From assembly GCA_012845835.1 (NCBI GenBank), contig JABAKD010000010.1, forward strand, positions 11,298,973 through 11,362,972: DNA of 64,000 bases, given 5' to 3'. Both the position numbers and the translations under genes were made by a program. Below are positions 33,801-41,698 of this stretch, one piece after another. Numbering within the stretch: the stretch's first letter is position 1; each line of letters starts with the position of its first letter. Below the pieces are notes generated by a model, which had not been told where the DNA came from, did no database searches, and worked only from the letters and a program-made list of their open reading frames with translations. Source of the stretch: Undaria pinnatifida. Its lineage: Eukaryota; Sar; Phaeophyceae; Laminariales; Alariaceae.

Positions 33801-36800
33801 CTCAGGTTGGATTGCCTTGTTAAGAAAGAGAGTGCGTTCTGCAGCCACAAAGGTTCCCCGAGTTTCTCAATTCCCCCGTAAATATAACCCTGGGCCTTTC
33901 TTGTTACTCTGTTTCTTACCTGGTATTACGTACCAGGTACCAGGTAAGTAGTCTAGAGACTAGGTGTCTTGTGCTGTAAAAGGTCCCAAAGAGATTGGAA
34001 AAAAATAATTATACGCCTGCCACTTGGTGAAAGAAAAAGAGCGCGGAGGTCGGTTAACGACACAGACAGACCGTTCGTTGAAAAAGGCAGACCCACTTCT
34101 CGGTGCAGGCCGTATCGCCAGTGTTTGTCTTTTTTCGTCTTTTTTTTTCTTTAGTCTAGTCTACACAACACCAAACCTTCTAAATGCGCGCAGCGTTGCT
34201 CCAGATGCCGGCAGCGCGATTGAAGCTCTTGATTTCTAGTCTCCATCATCTGCAATTTCAGCTGATCTTCCCTAGCATTGCTCGACGACACGTTGTCACC
34301 GCCATCCGCACCCAAGTCCACAGCAGCAGCGCCCGTAGCAGCAGATCCCTTGCCCTGCTCGTTGGGATCGTCCGCGCTCATGTTTTTTCCGGCCTCGCCG
34401 TTAGCCGTCCCCCGCAGAGCTGGAGTAGACGAGGAACGGGCGTTGTGGACATCTTCCCGCATCCTCGACCCCATGCGGCTGATTCTGCCAATCTTTCTGT
34501 TGTTGCTGTTGTTGCTGTTGATGCTGCGAGGTTTAGACGTGTCGGCACCAGCACCGACGGGGATGGGGTTCGCGTTGGAGATGCTCCTGGATATCTTGGA
34601 AGGAGCTGATTGTGGACGGCCCTTACCTAACTTTCGGCGGGGAATCTTCGCTTCTCTGATAACCGTGGATCCCGCGGGAGGGGGAGCAGACTTGTCGGCT
34701 TTCTCCACCACCTGCACACCATCATTGCCATCCATCCTGACAACAGGCAGAGGCAGTAGTCTAGTGTTGCAGTGTCTTGTCAGGTGTCTTGTTGGGTCCT
34801 CCTCGGTGACCGCGAGGAGAGGCTACATGAGCTGTCGATTTGCGTTGTCGCCTCTCATCAGCGCGTGGGTGATAACAACCAACCGGGTGACAAAAGAAAG
34901 GAGAACATGCGGCGGAATGCGGCGGAATTTGCCGGCCGTATGTTTTTTTTTGCTTTAAATCTTAAAACCAAGCAGCGGCGGTTACATTTTTAAACGTGAA
35001 ATAATGAAATCATCGTATAGACTAGTCTATTATAGTCTAGACTATAGTCTATGTAGCTCACTCGCTACTCGCTTGTACGAGTAGACTACGAAGTGATGGT
35101 TAGTGTATTGCGTGTTGCGTCTCAACCAACTTCGAAGCCATATTTCGTAGATTTCTCGGTTGATTTATTGGTTGCCTGCACCTTTGGGCTGTCCGCATGG
35201 CGTCTTCCCGACATTGGCGTGACCCCACAAGAGCCTTCGAAATCTCTCGCTTACCATGTGACGTCTGTTAATAATATGGCTGCGGAGAGTGATGATGCAG
35301 TAGTCTATTCATGTAGTTGCGATATCCTTACTCATGTACTTAGTTCGTCTAGACGAAATTAAATCACGACTAACCGGGGGCATTTTCGGAGGCCTTGCAT
35401 GATTTGGCATGTTCGAGCTGCATCCTTCCTCTCCATAGCACGTCAGCTAGCCAGCTCCCTCCACAGTCTAGAGCAACGTGCAACGACATCGGAGCGTTGC
35501 TGCAAGCAGCCTCTTTCATTGTGTATCAAGTATACACAGGAACGAGCGTCAACGCTATCTACCTAGGTGGATACGAGTATAGACTACACAAGTATTAATA
35601 GTGGTCGTGGTACGAACAGCACACAACAAGCACACCCAGCTCTGGAGCTACTATTAATAATAGCATGTTTTGATGGTCGTTGATCATCTACTGCAGGTGC
35701 TGCGCAGCTCAGCACAAACAGCCCAGCACAAAAGAGCACAACACGCATCACCAGTTCATACATGCCGGTTAGAGCGCGACAACGCAAGCAGACAAAGCAG
35801 GCAGCTGCCGAGCCCGATCATGTCGTCGAGCATCTTCTACAGCTTGCTGTGTTTTCAAAGCGAACGATTGCTTCGAAATCTGCCCGGCCGAAAAAGCATA
35901 CGAATAACCACAAGCATCATCAGCAGCTTCGCAGCTAGCTAGTAGTGATGCGCGTACATCATTGGGTAGACCACGGACGGGGTAAACCATGGGGTAGACC
36001 ATGGGCTAGCCCGTGGGTTAGCTCACGGCTTACACCATATATATGGTGGGCTACTCCGTGGGGTTACTCCACGCGGTACCCCGTGGGATGAACCATGGGG
36101 TAGGCCATGGCGTAAACCAACGAATCGCTGTACATCATGTCACTACTCATTCATTGGTGCTGCCAGCGGTATCACCATGGGGATGCGTCATATATATGCA
36201 TGTGGCATCTCGTAGGCCCATGGGGTATCCCATTGGGACCCTTCGTTAACCCATCATAAAATGCACCATGGACCTACAGAAAGCGTCAAGGGAAAAGCCA
36301 TGACGCAGTGTAGCCTGCGCGGGGTGCTCATGGGGTACCCTCTGGTACCTCTGTTTCTAGCTGAATTAAGATACTTCTCTAGGCGTCTACCCTTTCGTGC
36401 GGATGATGCTATTCATGCGTGAAGGCGACGTCCGGGTTATTTTCCTAAAGCTTGGAGCTTTTGGCATTCCCAGGTCGTAAGTCGCACTAAGTAATGAATC
36501 TCTGCCCGCTCCACTATCTGTTCTGTTTGAGTTAGCGTAGCGAGTGGATGCTGCCCGCGGAGCGAAGCGCCTTGTAATGCATCCACACTGGACTGAAAAA
36601 CGGTGCACGTGGGCCGTAGATAAAGAGGCTACGAACAAGACCGACGGTATCTATAAACGAACGAGAGTAGTAGGTATCTATTCAATTTTTTCGCGGCGAC
36701 CTTGGGTGTGTTCGGAGACTGTTCTACGACTTATGATCTCTTCTTACCGTAGGACGTACTCTATCACTCGCATGACGACCTTTTAAATTTAACCGCACAG

Positions 36801-39580
36801 GAGGACGGGAGGTTTTCGTCGGCGGTTTCGATTTATTAACGGTTTGGACCCGTGACCGAATGTACGCATCCTACTCGTACATCCATTATTTGCAGTTATT
36901 AGTATAGTTACGTACAGTATACCTGGTACCAGGGAGTAAACTTTGTAGATGCATGATGCTTTCAAGCCGCCCCCTCCCTCTCTGTCGACTCCCTTCCCCC
37001 CTTCTCCAACCTCGAGGTGTATTGTCCTAAGGAGTACCGCCATGCATGACACGATTGCGCCCCCCCCTCCCCCCCCCTAATCGGTGAAAGCCCGACGGGC
37101 TCCGTCACGGCCCTGTGTAGGGACGCGAGGGTCTATGGTCCTAAGGACTGCGGTCATGCCTGATATGAATATCATTGCACGAGAGGGTTTCTGGTCATGC
37201 GACTTCGGCCATGCATAAAACGAGTAGCCCCCCCTCTCCATTCCCACCTCACCACTGCAACTCCCTCTCTCTGCTCTTTAGCCTTCTCAAGGGTTCCAAA
37301 CCCCACACCCATTATTGCCGAGCACAAGGCAACTTAGGGTGTGCTGTATACTGCTCGCGGCGGTCTCGATCTCATTTTTTCCCTCCGCCAGTGAACCACC
37401 TGCCTCCTTGATTGTTGCCAAACCGCGGTATGCCCGAGGTTATAAGCCTCGCGTGCACATTTCAACACGCCGCATCCGCCCGGTCGTCAAGGTGGCATCG
37501 ACACCTCACTATTATTTTGTGTGCAGGACTTCAGAAATCTGGTAGTGACTAGTCTCCTGCAGATCTTCGTCTTGGGTGTTCTTCGGGATTGGAAATTGGC
37601 ACATCAGCCATCTTCAAGGAGGAGGCACTTTGACAACAAGGCGTGCTATGGTACGGATAGCACCTAATTTTGTGAGTTCCTTACTTGATAAACTTCTCTA
37701 TCCTCCAGCTCTTTACTCTACCTGATGATGCAACAATCGAGTTTGAAATAAATTGCAAGCGAAGCTTAAGCCGGGCACACAACCCCGTATGGGCCAGGTA
37801 TATTATAAAAATAAAAATGCACTCCAGCTGTGAGATCGAAGATTTCGTCGAAACTCATCTGTGCAAGCTTTGTAGGATACTCCGATCGCGCGTATTACTG
37901 GGTGTGTGTTTATATTGAGGATATAGGTCGGCGATTCCCCTTGGAACTACAGTGTAGCTTGCACCAGGGTCAACAGGGTGATGTTAGTCAGTCTGTGCGC
38001 GGAAACTAAAAAATAAACCCGTTTTTGAGGGGAACAAAATCTGACAGCTGTGGAAGGAAATGCATCAGTTTATCAAGTGTATCCTGTAAGCCGTATAACC
38101 GGTGAGAGGAGGGCGGAGATTTTAAGGGCATGGGGACCTGGGTTTGAACAAGAGGGAGCGCGGGGGGAGGGGGGGGGAGGGGGGGGGAAGGGGAAACGGG
38201 CGGAGCAACTTAATCTGTGCGCGCGGAAACTATAAATCTTTTAAGGGAACAAATCTGACGGTTGTGGAAGGAATCATGCATCAGTTTATCATGCATATCC
38301 CGTAAGTCGTACAACCAGTGAGGAGAAGGCGGAGTGTTCGAAGTGGGGGGGGGGGGCGAATTGGAGCTACAGCATGGATGGCTAGAAATATATAATGAGG
38401 TGATATCAACTGCGTGGTAGTGTTTATTGCTCTAGCAGATTTCGTTTTTAGGTGGGGCGTTTGAACAAGAGGGAGCGGGGGAAAAAAAACAAGGAGGGGG
38501 AGGGGGGGGGGGGCGGAAATGAATTGGAGCTACGGCATGGATGGCTAGAAAGATAATTAGGTGATATCAGTTGCCCGGTACATAACGAAAACTTGTTACT
38601 ACGTAGAATTGTTGTAAAAAACACATCGGACGCATAAGATATTTGGTAGCTCCTCGGTCCGAGAGCTCCTCCTGTAACAAATGTTTGGGATCAAAACGCG
38701 CAACACCCTTACCATACCACGGCTCCCCGGGACGTCGTGCTCATTTGATCAAAAGTGTCCCCGTTTCTGTTCCACGAATGAGCGCTGTCGTGCTGCTTTT
38801 TCATGTCCTCCAACTTCGTTAAGGGTCTCACAGGACAATCGCGACGTTCTTCTTCTGGTTGACGCGGTCAATGCTATCGTCTATCGTCACCCCGGCGACG
38901 TCAGACCCGAGCTTCTACAACGCCCGCTTCACCCCCTTCGGAACAAAACCGCGAACGCATCCTCTCCTTGACCCTAGCCCTAACCCTAACCCTTGGTCAT
39001 TCTTTTCCACGGCCACGCTTGTTTCGCCCTTTCCTGGTCGTATCATGCGAAACGCCAGCGTTATCCCCCGAGAAAAACTATTGCTCGTGGCTCTGCCGCG
39101 ACGCCATTCACACCCAAGCTGTCGCGCACCGGGCAACGGCGATGGTGATAGTAGTGGCTGACATGCGCTGTGGTGAAAGGGTGTGGCTAGAAGACACAGC
39201 CTCAACAATATACAGTCTGGTAGGCTCCTCTCCCTTCTCCTTGCGCTTGGGTCCCACTCTAGCCACTCCAACAGCCCTTTCTCAACGCGCTCAAAGGAAC
39301 CGCCCAGCTCCAGGAACTCGCGGTTCCACAGAACGAGGGTCGGCGGCTTGAGGATTAGGCGCCAGCTCTCCACCACATTTTCCACAATTCCCAAGAGCGG
39401 GAAGTCTTGACGGACAGCCGCCGCCTTATCCATCACGGCCGAGATTTTTGCTTCTGCGGCTATCGTCAGCGGCGCCTGGGTCTGGGCCAAAAGTTCGGCC
39501 TCCGTGAAATGTTGAACCTGCAGCTTGTCGAGCTCGATTTCTCCCCTGAGCACCGGCGACATCGCGTGCGCCTTGCTCAT
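9593..39580 (-). CDS. Unidentified coiled-coil protein, ~14 exons over 30 kb
   Basis: I do not recognise the family. Exons in order of translation: 39580-39258, 34736-34177, 30401-30223, 28835-28576, 26882-26762, 26037-25973, 24456-24318, 21601-21473, 19845-19723, 19454-19351, 16045-15895, 15064-14937, 12148-11858, 9842-9593. Each pair is phase-compatible (for example AA+G at 19351/16045, AG+T at 28576/26882, G+CC at 34177/30401), giving about 940 codons in one frame. Acceptors end in AG; donors include gtgagt, gtgaga, gtgcgt and gtaagc. Seen: a 108-residue N-terminal block, then a basic Ser/Asn linker, then long Glu/Lys/Arg/Ala-rich heptad stretches (RLEEKIQEMEIVNARL; VAQLEAEVKSLKAALQSL). 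No signal peptide or membrane segment is seen. A cytoskeletal or centrosomal/flagellar role is possible from the coiled coils only. The first and last exons are least certain. Confidence 0.72.
9843..11857 (-). other. Last intron of the coiled-coil gene
   Basis: It holds an R7-like half element (about 10384-10560: ttggtcgggttg, cttcgaagtcatg, gagctcctcgtg), a C/A-rich stretch with cccaaccc units (10585-10625), a CATC microsatellite (10725-10756), an isolated cactcgcgcgagtg palindrome (10979) and a CAG/CGG run (11431-11474). No other exon is supported. Confidence 0.55.
11858..16045 (-). CDS. Coiled-coil gene exons 11-13
   Basis: 16045-15895 (PEAPKVDSYETEMAQLARF, MEATMGELKLLREK), 15064-14937 (EEHKDSLIALVRERDEF, IKELKARNSWLEKQ) and 12148-11858 (SIVQAQMSAQGQLEQSE, an Ala/Gly/Ser part, then PELTAKIRRNIQFLEE). 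For 15064-14937 the donor AG|gtgaga is preferred over the nearer gtacgt because only it fits the next exon. The last exon ends TG|gtgagt, a strong donor; reading through instead gives CDW and a TGA stop at 11854, so it could be the last exon. Confidence 0.75.
13164..13468. mobile_element. R8 TIR element, ~305 bp
   Basis: The left end acgcttgctacgataga-agaggtatacc is matched inverted by the right end ggtgcacctcttatcgtagcacgcgt. The interior is A/T-rich with ccaaaatcagtttttggg and ctgaatgacgggggctcc. Related ends or fragments occur at 16686, 29715, 30836 and 61355. It lies in an intron of the coiled-coil gene. Confidence 0.75.
13484..13650. repeat. Family R9 copy
   Basis: Shares gagcaagccgtggtcac, a C-tract, ttcgtttttatcgcgca-agggtt and ttttcagctttt with 51040-51245 and 62172-62345. 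The C-tract length differs between copies. Ends are not defined. Confidence 0.65.
14178..14313 (-). repeat. R1 copy, 3' part, interrupted by a TRIM
   Basis: Reverse copy of R1 up to gagggtctat. The missing end (gactacggccat) appears at 14841-14865, directly after the TRIM-like element, so the retroelement appears to have inserted into R1. Confidence 0.7.
14317..14840 (+). mobile_element. TRIM-like LTR element, family T1, tandem form
   Basis: Order: LTR 14317-14400; primer-binding-like TGGCGTCGTCGGCAGG at 14403; internal part with ggttcaaatcc (a tRNA B-box match) near 14440; purine tract agggggggag at 14597-14606; second LTR from TGTTACAAGG at 14607; a second primer site at 14693; a shorter internal part; and the LTR end ccttaaca at 14840. 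LTRs begin TGT and the complete end reads TAACA. Flanks CTAT and CTAC may be a diverged 4-bp duplication. No protein frame. Confidence 0.75.
15233..15421 (+). repeat. R1 copy
   Basis: Near full-length: gccatgcatggtcatcctct, aaggtcatagacc, tgccggcacggagca, gggtttcacc, gcgccgcggggtgtt, gagtcgcatgaagg. It lies in a coiled-coil gene intron. Confidence 0.72.
17693..17960. mobile_element. R7 TIR element, ~268 bp
   Basis: Left end gagtcatcccacggtaggggttgcag; right end gctgcacccgtaccgtgggacggctc is its inverted, diverged match. Interior: ttggtcgggttg, cttcgaagtcatt, cgggtgagata. Other copies: 28038-28308, 48585-48856 and 41699-42396 (split by a TRIM), with right halves at 17315-17535, 51740-51810 and 57640-57813. 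Confidence 0.78.
19091..19276 (+). repeat. R1 copy, best preserved
   Basis: Starts catgcatggccgtagtc with the perfect gtcttaagac palindrome, continues accatagaccctcgc and ends cgtgtgaggcggac. A G-tract of about 18 lies just upstream. Confidence 0.75.
19351..26882 (-). CDS. Coiled-coil gene exons 5-10
   Basis: Six small exons: 26882-26762 (RRKYQIVSSAKSEV, ELEAAVARNKELCQAAA), 26037-25973 (AELDRFMEYPKAAESM), 24456-24318 (LAALEGKEFRRQLQTF, ENKDLRRRIRL), 21601-21473 (VLALRRQLTAAEAEITG, DRLQRAEASAKQQ), 19845-19723 (WTICKRLETEKAS, YTIEQHHALGQ) and 19454-19351 (VAQLEAEVKSLKAALQSL). The exon at 19723-19845 was found because its acceptor (acgtcag), donor (gttttc) and 0-0 phase all fit; it is the weakest of the six. 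The introns hold the minisatellites at 20 kb and 25 kb. Confidence 0.75.
20085..20475 (+). repeat. Minisatellite, ~33 bp unit, about 11 copies
   Basis: Unit: ggcactataccggcagta then ggcactgttcaaccc, with scattered changes. Intronic in the coiled-coil gene. A single-copy relative lies reversed at 8030-8170 (tatagtgccggttttatcgctt). Confidence 0.85.
21761..22020. mobile_element. R6 TIR element, ~260 bp
   Basis: Left end agtcgttctgcggcagcccc; right end ggggctatcgtagagtcagtc is inverted and diverged. Interior: aaccagctcccggccgtatct, gacgtcatcgttcgata, gagcagccatgaaacgtt and aatcgccgttttttt. Other copies: 27901-28517 (interrupted), 51362-51649, 53132-53412 (reverse) and 55267-55539. Confidence 0.8.
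22823..23075 (+). mobile_element. Solo LTR of TRIM-like family T2
   Basis: Starts TGTGAAGATGCGGCCTCG and ends ACTTCTACA, matching the 274 bp LTRs at 31917 and 32384. It contains the palindrome atcggaggcacgtgcctccgat and the hairpin ggggacac-tct-gtgtcccc. It is flanked on both sides by TTGG, a 4-bp target duplication. Confidence 0.8.
24895..25890 (+). repeat. Degenerate ~24 bp minisatellite, ~1 kb
   Basis: About 40 units of the type tgtatgcgctgtatgtgcctacat. The unit length is a multiple of 3, so several frames stay open and give Cys/Tyr/Val-rich peptides of 60-124 residues. These look like by-products of the repeat. It lies wholly within a coiled-coil gene intron. Confidence 0.85.
27901..28517. 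mobile_element. R6 TIR element split by an R7 element
   Basis: R6 left part 27901-28037 (gagtcgttcgacggtagcc, ctctcggccgta), then an inserted R7 element, then R6 right part 28309-28517 (gatcgttcgat, gagcagccacgaaacgtt) ending in a long G-tract and gtatcgtataatcaatc. Confidence 0.75.
28038..28308. mobile_element. R7 TIR element nested in R6
   Basis: Ends gagccatcccacggcagg and (inverted) cctgtcatgggacgactc. Interior is the reverse of the 17.7 kb copy (ctcacccgaaaaaatgacttcgaaggcattcgg). Intronic. Confidence 0.78.
28576..28835 (-). CDS. Coiled-coil gene exon 4
   Basis: 260 nt; acceptor cacaaaag, donor AAAG|gtaacg. Almost entirely predicted helix: SPAEFAAQIKKNIFLQL, AERAGHEAAVAGKVHEAERA and VGRLEEKIQEMEIVNARL. 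Clear a/d hydrophobic spacing. The GTG at the 5' end is a valine codon of the joined frame, not a start. Confidence 0.8.
30223..30401 (-). CDS. Coiled-coil gene exon 3
   Basis: 179 nt; acceptor gttgcag, donor GAG|gtaagc. It reads SALVSYKAEVRAKSMAV, AEIVLNEVCVAMASRL and VTVSPNKGRILLE. Less charged than later exons; could be a small folded insert. Confidence 0.75.
31339..31445. mobile_element. 107 bp MITE with perfect 28 bp inverted ends
   Basis: The first 28 bases (attacgggggaccatagtaa, then ataggacc) are exactly the reverse complement of 31418-31445. The ~50 bp interior is A-rich. A second, diverged copy lies at 60272-60379 with TA on each side, which points to a Tc1/mariner-type TA target. 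Confidence 0.9.
31917..32657 (+). mobile_element. TRIM-like element, family T2, complete LTR-internal-LTR
   Basis: LTRs 31917-32190 and 32384-32657, both 274 bp, starting TGTTAAG and ending in an ACA-type end. Directly after the first LTR comes TGGCGTCGTCGGCAGG, extending through gcacgaacctgc, the complement of a tRNA T-arm (GCAGG-TTCGTGC-CCTGC). Internal region about 193 bp without a frame; purine-rich cagggtgggctag precedes the second LTR. LTR palindromes as in the solo LTR at 22.8 kb. No clean target duplication seen. Confidence 0.82.
32690..33520 (+). repeat. Family R4 block with internal ~100-130 bp tandem units and G-tracts
   Basis: Head: cagctgtgagatcgaagatttt..gcaagctgtgtg. It is followed by three units of gtgcgtggaaactataaatc, atctgacggttttggaa and gtgaggagagggcggag, joined by runs of 10-25 G. 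The same arrangement recurs at 37760-38560. Confidence 0.72.
34177..34736 (-). CDS. Largest exon, basic Ser/Asn linker then coiled coil
   Basis: 560 nt. Acceptor gttgtcag; donor GAAG|gtttgg is chosen because it alone fits the next exon's phase. It starts MDGNDGVQVVEKADKS, passes through a basic stretch (PRRKLGKGRPQSAPSK), an Asn run encoded by repeated tgttgttgc, and an acidic Ala/Gly part, and ends in a heptad-like stretch (LKLQMMETRNQELQSRCRHL). Low complexity suggests a flexible tether. Confidence 0.75.
35940..36275. repeat. Degenerate array of short palindromes around CCATGG/CCGTGG
   Basis: Units of about 15 bp such as ggtagaccatggg, gcccgtgggttagctcacgg and accatatatatggt. Many are self-complementary. 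It lies in the intron between coiled-coil exons 1 and 2. Confidence 0.7.
37760..38560 (+). repeat. Second R4 block
   Basis: Same head as 32.7 kb (cactccagctgtgagatcgaagatttcgtcg; gatcgcgcgtatta; tataggtcggcgat) followed by repeated gcgcggaaact / tctgacagctgtggaagg units and G-rich links. Partial heads also at 56041-56130, 57480-57640 (reverse) and 59345-59465. Confidence 0.72.
39258..39580 (-). CDS. First recognised exon of the coiled-coil gene
   Basis: It opens at ATG 39580 (MSKAHAMSPVL) and reads EIELDKLQVQHF, KISAVMDKAAAVRQDF, VESWRLILKPPTLVLWNREF and FERVEKGLLEWL, a mostly helical, non-repetitive block that looks folded. Two donors fit the phase of the next exon: gtgggacc (exon ends 39258) or gtggct (ends 39267). 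The ATG may instead be internal, because gatgag and gagcaag just upstream could be acceptors. The exon could belong to a separate short gene, though strand and phase favour this model. Confidence 0.6.
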
Positions 39581-41199
39581 CAAACGTGACAGTTATTTCT
39601 CAGGCACGGGCGACGGTGCCGCCGCGTTCGGTCTTTCCATGTTCAGATTGCGCGCTTCCACCCACCGGGGGAACGTCCGCAGCGCTAGGGGAGGAGGCAG
39701 CGTCTTTTCGGTGACAGCAGACCGCGAAAATGTTGGGAGATGCACGCATCGAGGCGGTCTACCTCGTCGGGAGTCTTGCCCATGCACGTTTCTAGCTCAG
39801 GTGCACCTGGGTGGCGAGGTGCCTGCGACGCTAACAAAATTCGGGAAATTCTTCATAACCTTGCTCTTTTGATCCCGTTGAGCGAGGCGAGTCTCTCGCG
39901 GAGAGTATCTCAGACATTGCGATCTTCTGAGCGTGTCGTTTTGAAATCCTTGCTGGCGCTTCCGTCTATAAGCCCTCGTCTGGCAGGCGTTGAGCTGTCC
40001 GAAGCTGTTGAGCGATTTCCCTGTACGTGGGGTGTTAGGGTGTGGGTAAGGTTAGATGCGCGCGCCGCGTCATGTTTCAGTACCTTCCACACAACACGAA
40101 AACAGCAACATACAGCAATTTGGGCAAGCGATGCGGTGAATATAGTCTATACAACATGTTACCGTTTTTAGAATACTTTCCTATACCACTCAAGTATGTG
40201 GGAAAGTGTTTTTACAGGAAATTCGGTGGCAAATCAGTGGTACACTGTTGTATCGATCTACGCGGAAACATAAGGCCTGATCGCTGGGTTGGGCTCTTCC
40301 TAAGATGAACAAAACTGTTCTTCTATTTTCGTCCAAAGTGGTATATCTCTCTTCACAAGTTCGGATGGGGAGACGAACCGAGGTCGGTTGTGTGGAGAAA
40401 CCGCGCCCTTGGGAGTGAAATGACGAAAAATGCTATCACTCTGATCCTCCCGAGGTGGCCTGACAAGAGGGCAGTGAGGCAGCAGCACCATGTACAGGGG
40501 ACAGAGGGTAGGGGGCGCAGCCCGGTAACCCCGTGTGTAACTATAGTCTATGTGAGCCATGATATCTTACGATGGTGCTCACAGCCAACAAGTGTTCGTA
40601 CAGCCATAAATATGGAAACTCTTGCGCTCGGACATACATGGAGGTCAACACCGACGGCAGAATTACGTACACAGCCAGCGCAAAGCCATGCAACCATTCC
40701 AACAGACACAAGCAAAGGAAAATAGGCGCTTGTGAAGCAGTAGCAGCAGAGTTACGCGGGTGCTACGACTACAGTATGCTCGTACGACAACCATGAGGTA
40801 CCGGAACATAGACCCAGTCTCGATGTTGTGTTTTTCCTATGTTTGTGCATAATAACCCAGTCCCTTTCTTAGGTGGCGCTCCTTTTTTCTCGAGTGTAGA
40901 ACAACGGTTATTTTGACCCCGACTACACGCACTCTATTCCTAAGGAGCATGATCGCGCATACATACGTTGGATCTCAGAACCCTTCCGCGTGCACTCTTA
41001 CTGGTATAAATGAGTGCTTATGAGGAAGAGATAACGATTCCGCTTTTCCCTCTGCCTCTCTCCCTCCCTCTGTGTCTCGCCATCCTGCTTGCGACCCTTC
41101 CCTTTCACCGGGGAACTCGCCATAATATCGAGAGGAGAGACCCTCGTCTTCCATTTTCTCCTGGTCTCCCCACCATCCTCGTCCTCACAGCAGTCACCG

Positions 41200-41345
41200 T
41201 CACTGCTGCTGCTGCTACTGCTGCTGTTGCTGCTACTGCTGCTGCAGCTACTGCTACTGCTGCTGCCGTCACCACTACTACTACTACTGCTACTGCTGCT
41301 GCTACGGCCTACTGCTACTACTACTGCTGCTACTACTGACTACTA
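41200..41345 (+). repeat. CTG/CTA trinucleotide microsatellite
   Basis: About 145 bp of ctgctgctactactg-type repeats. Poly-Leu, poly-Ala and poly-Ser frames here are repeat artefacts. Confidence 0.85.
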
Positions 41346-41372
41346 CTAGGGTACATACTACTGCTCTCCTAC

Positions 41373-41503
41373 TCGGCACTGCTGCCCGTGTCACCCGCCC
41401 CCTCCTTTCCAACGTCTCCCGTCGTTTCTTCGTTGATGCCCTCGTTGTTCGTTTCCGGAAGATCCGAGTCGCTACGGGTAGGGGAGCACCTCGCATTCCG
41501 GCG
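41373..41503 (-). CDS. Possible upstream exon of the coiled-coil gene
   Basis: The - strand frame RRNARCSPTRSDSDLPETN, NEGINEETTGDVGKEG lies between an acceptor gtgagcag and a donor GA|gtagga. Its phase could fit an acceptor just inside the 39.58 kb exon. It borders a CTG/CTA microsatellite (41200-41340) and may be chance. Confidence 0.25.
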
Positions 41504-41698
41504 CTGCTCACTCTTAACTCACCTAAAAAAATAAATGACTTGGGTGAAAAAAAAAGCTGGATAAATTTAACCGGATGAAGGATACCAACCATGGCCTCAA
41601 GCATGAACGAAACATGGTTGAAAACACGAACGGGATTAATCGGTTTTCGGTAGTGATCGCCCTCATTGAGGAGCCCCCGTCAGTCAGGAAACAGGGAG

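Larger units (their letters stand above)
30402..34176 (-). other. Long intron between coiled-coil exons 2 and 3
   Basis: Contains an R8-like start (30836), R5 copy 30896-30990, a 107 bp MITE (31339-31445), a short palindrome taatcgctgag...ctcagcgatta (31831-31892), a T2 TRIM (31917-32657) and an R4 block with G-tracts (32690-33520). No exon candidate found. Confidence 0.65.
34737..39257 (-). other. Long intron between coiled-coil exons 1 and 2
   Basis: Holds TAGTCTAG-type palindromes (35015-35060), the CCATGG array, R1 fragments (37080-37220), an R4 block (37760-38560) and a telomere-like ccctagccctaaccctaacc run (38975-38995). No further exon with matching splice sites was found. Confidence 0.6.

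Noticed and set aside
38975-38998. Telomere or internal telomeric array
   Set aside because: Only about four imperfect CCCTAA units; similar scraps at 9545 and 53415. Too short to be more than background.
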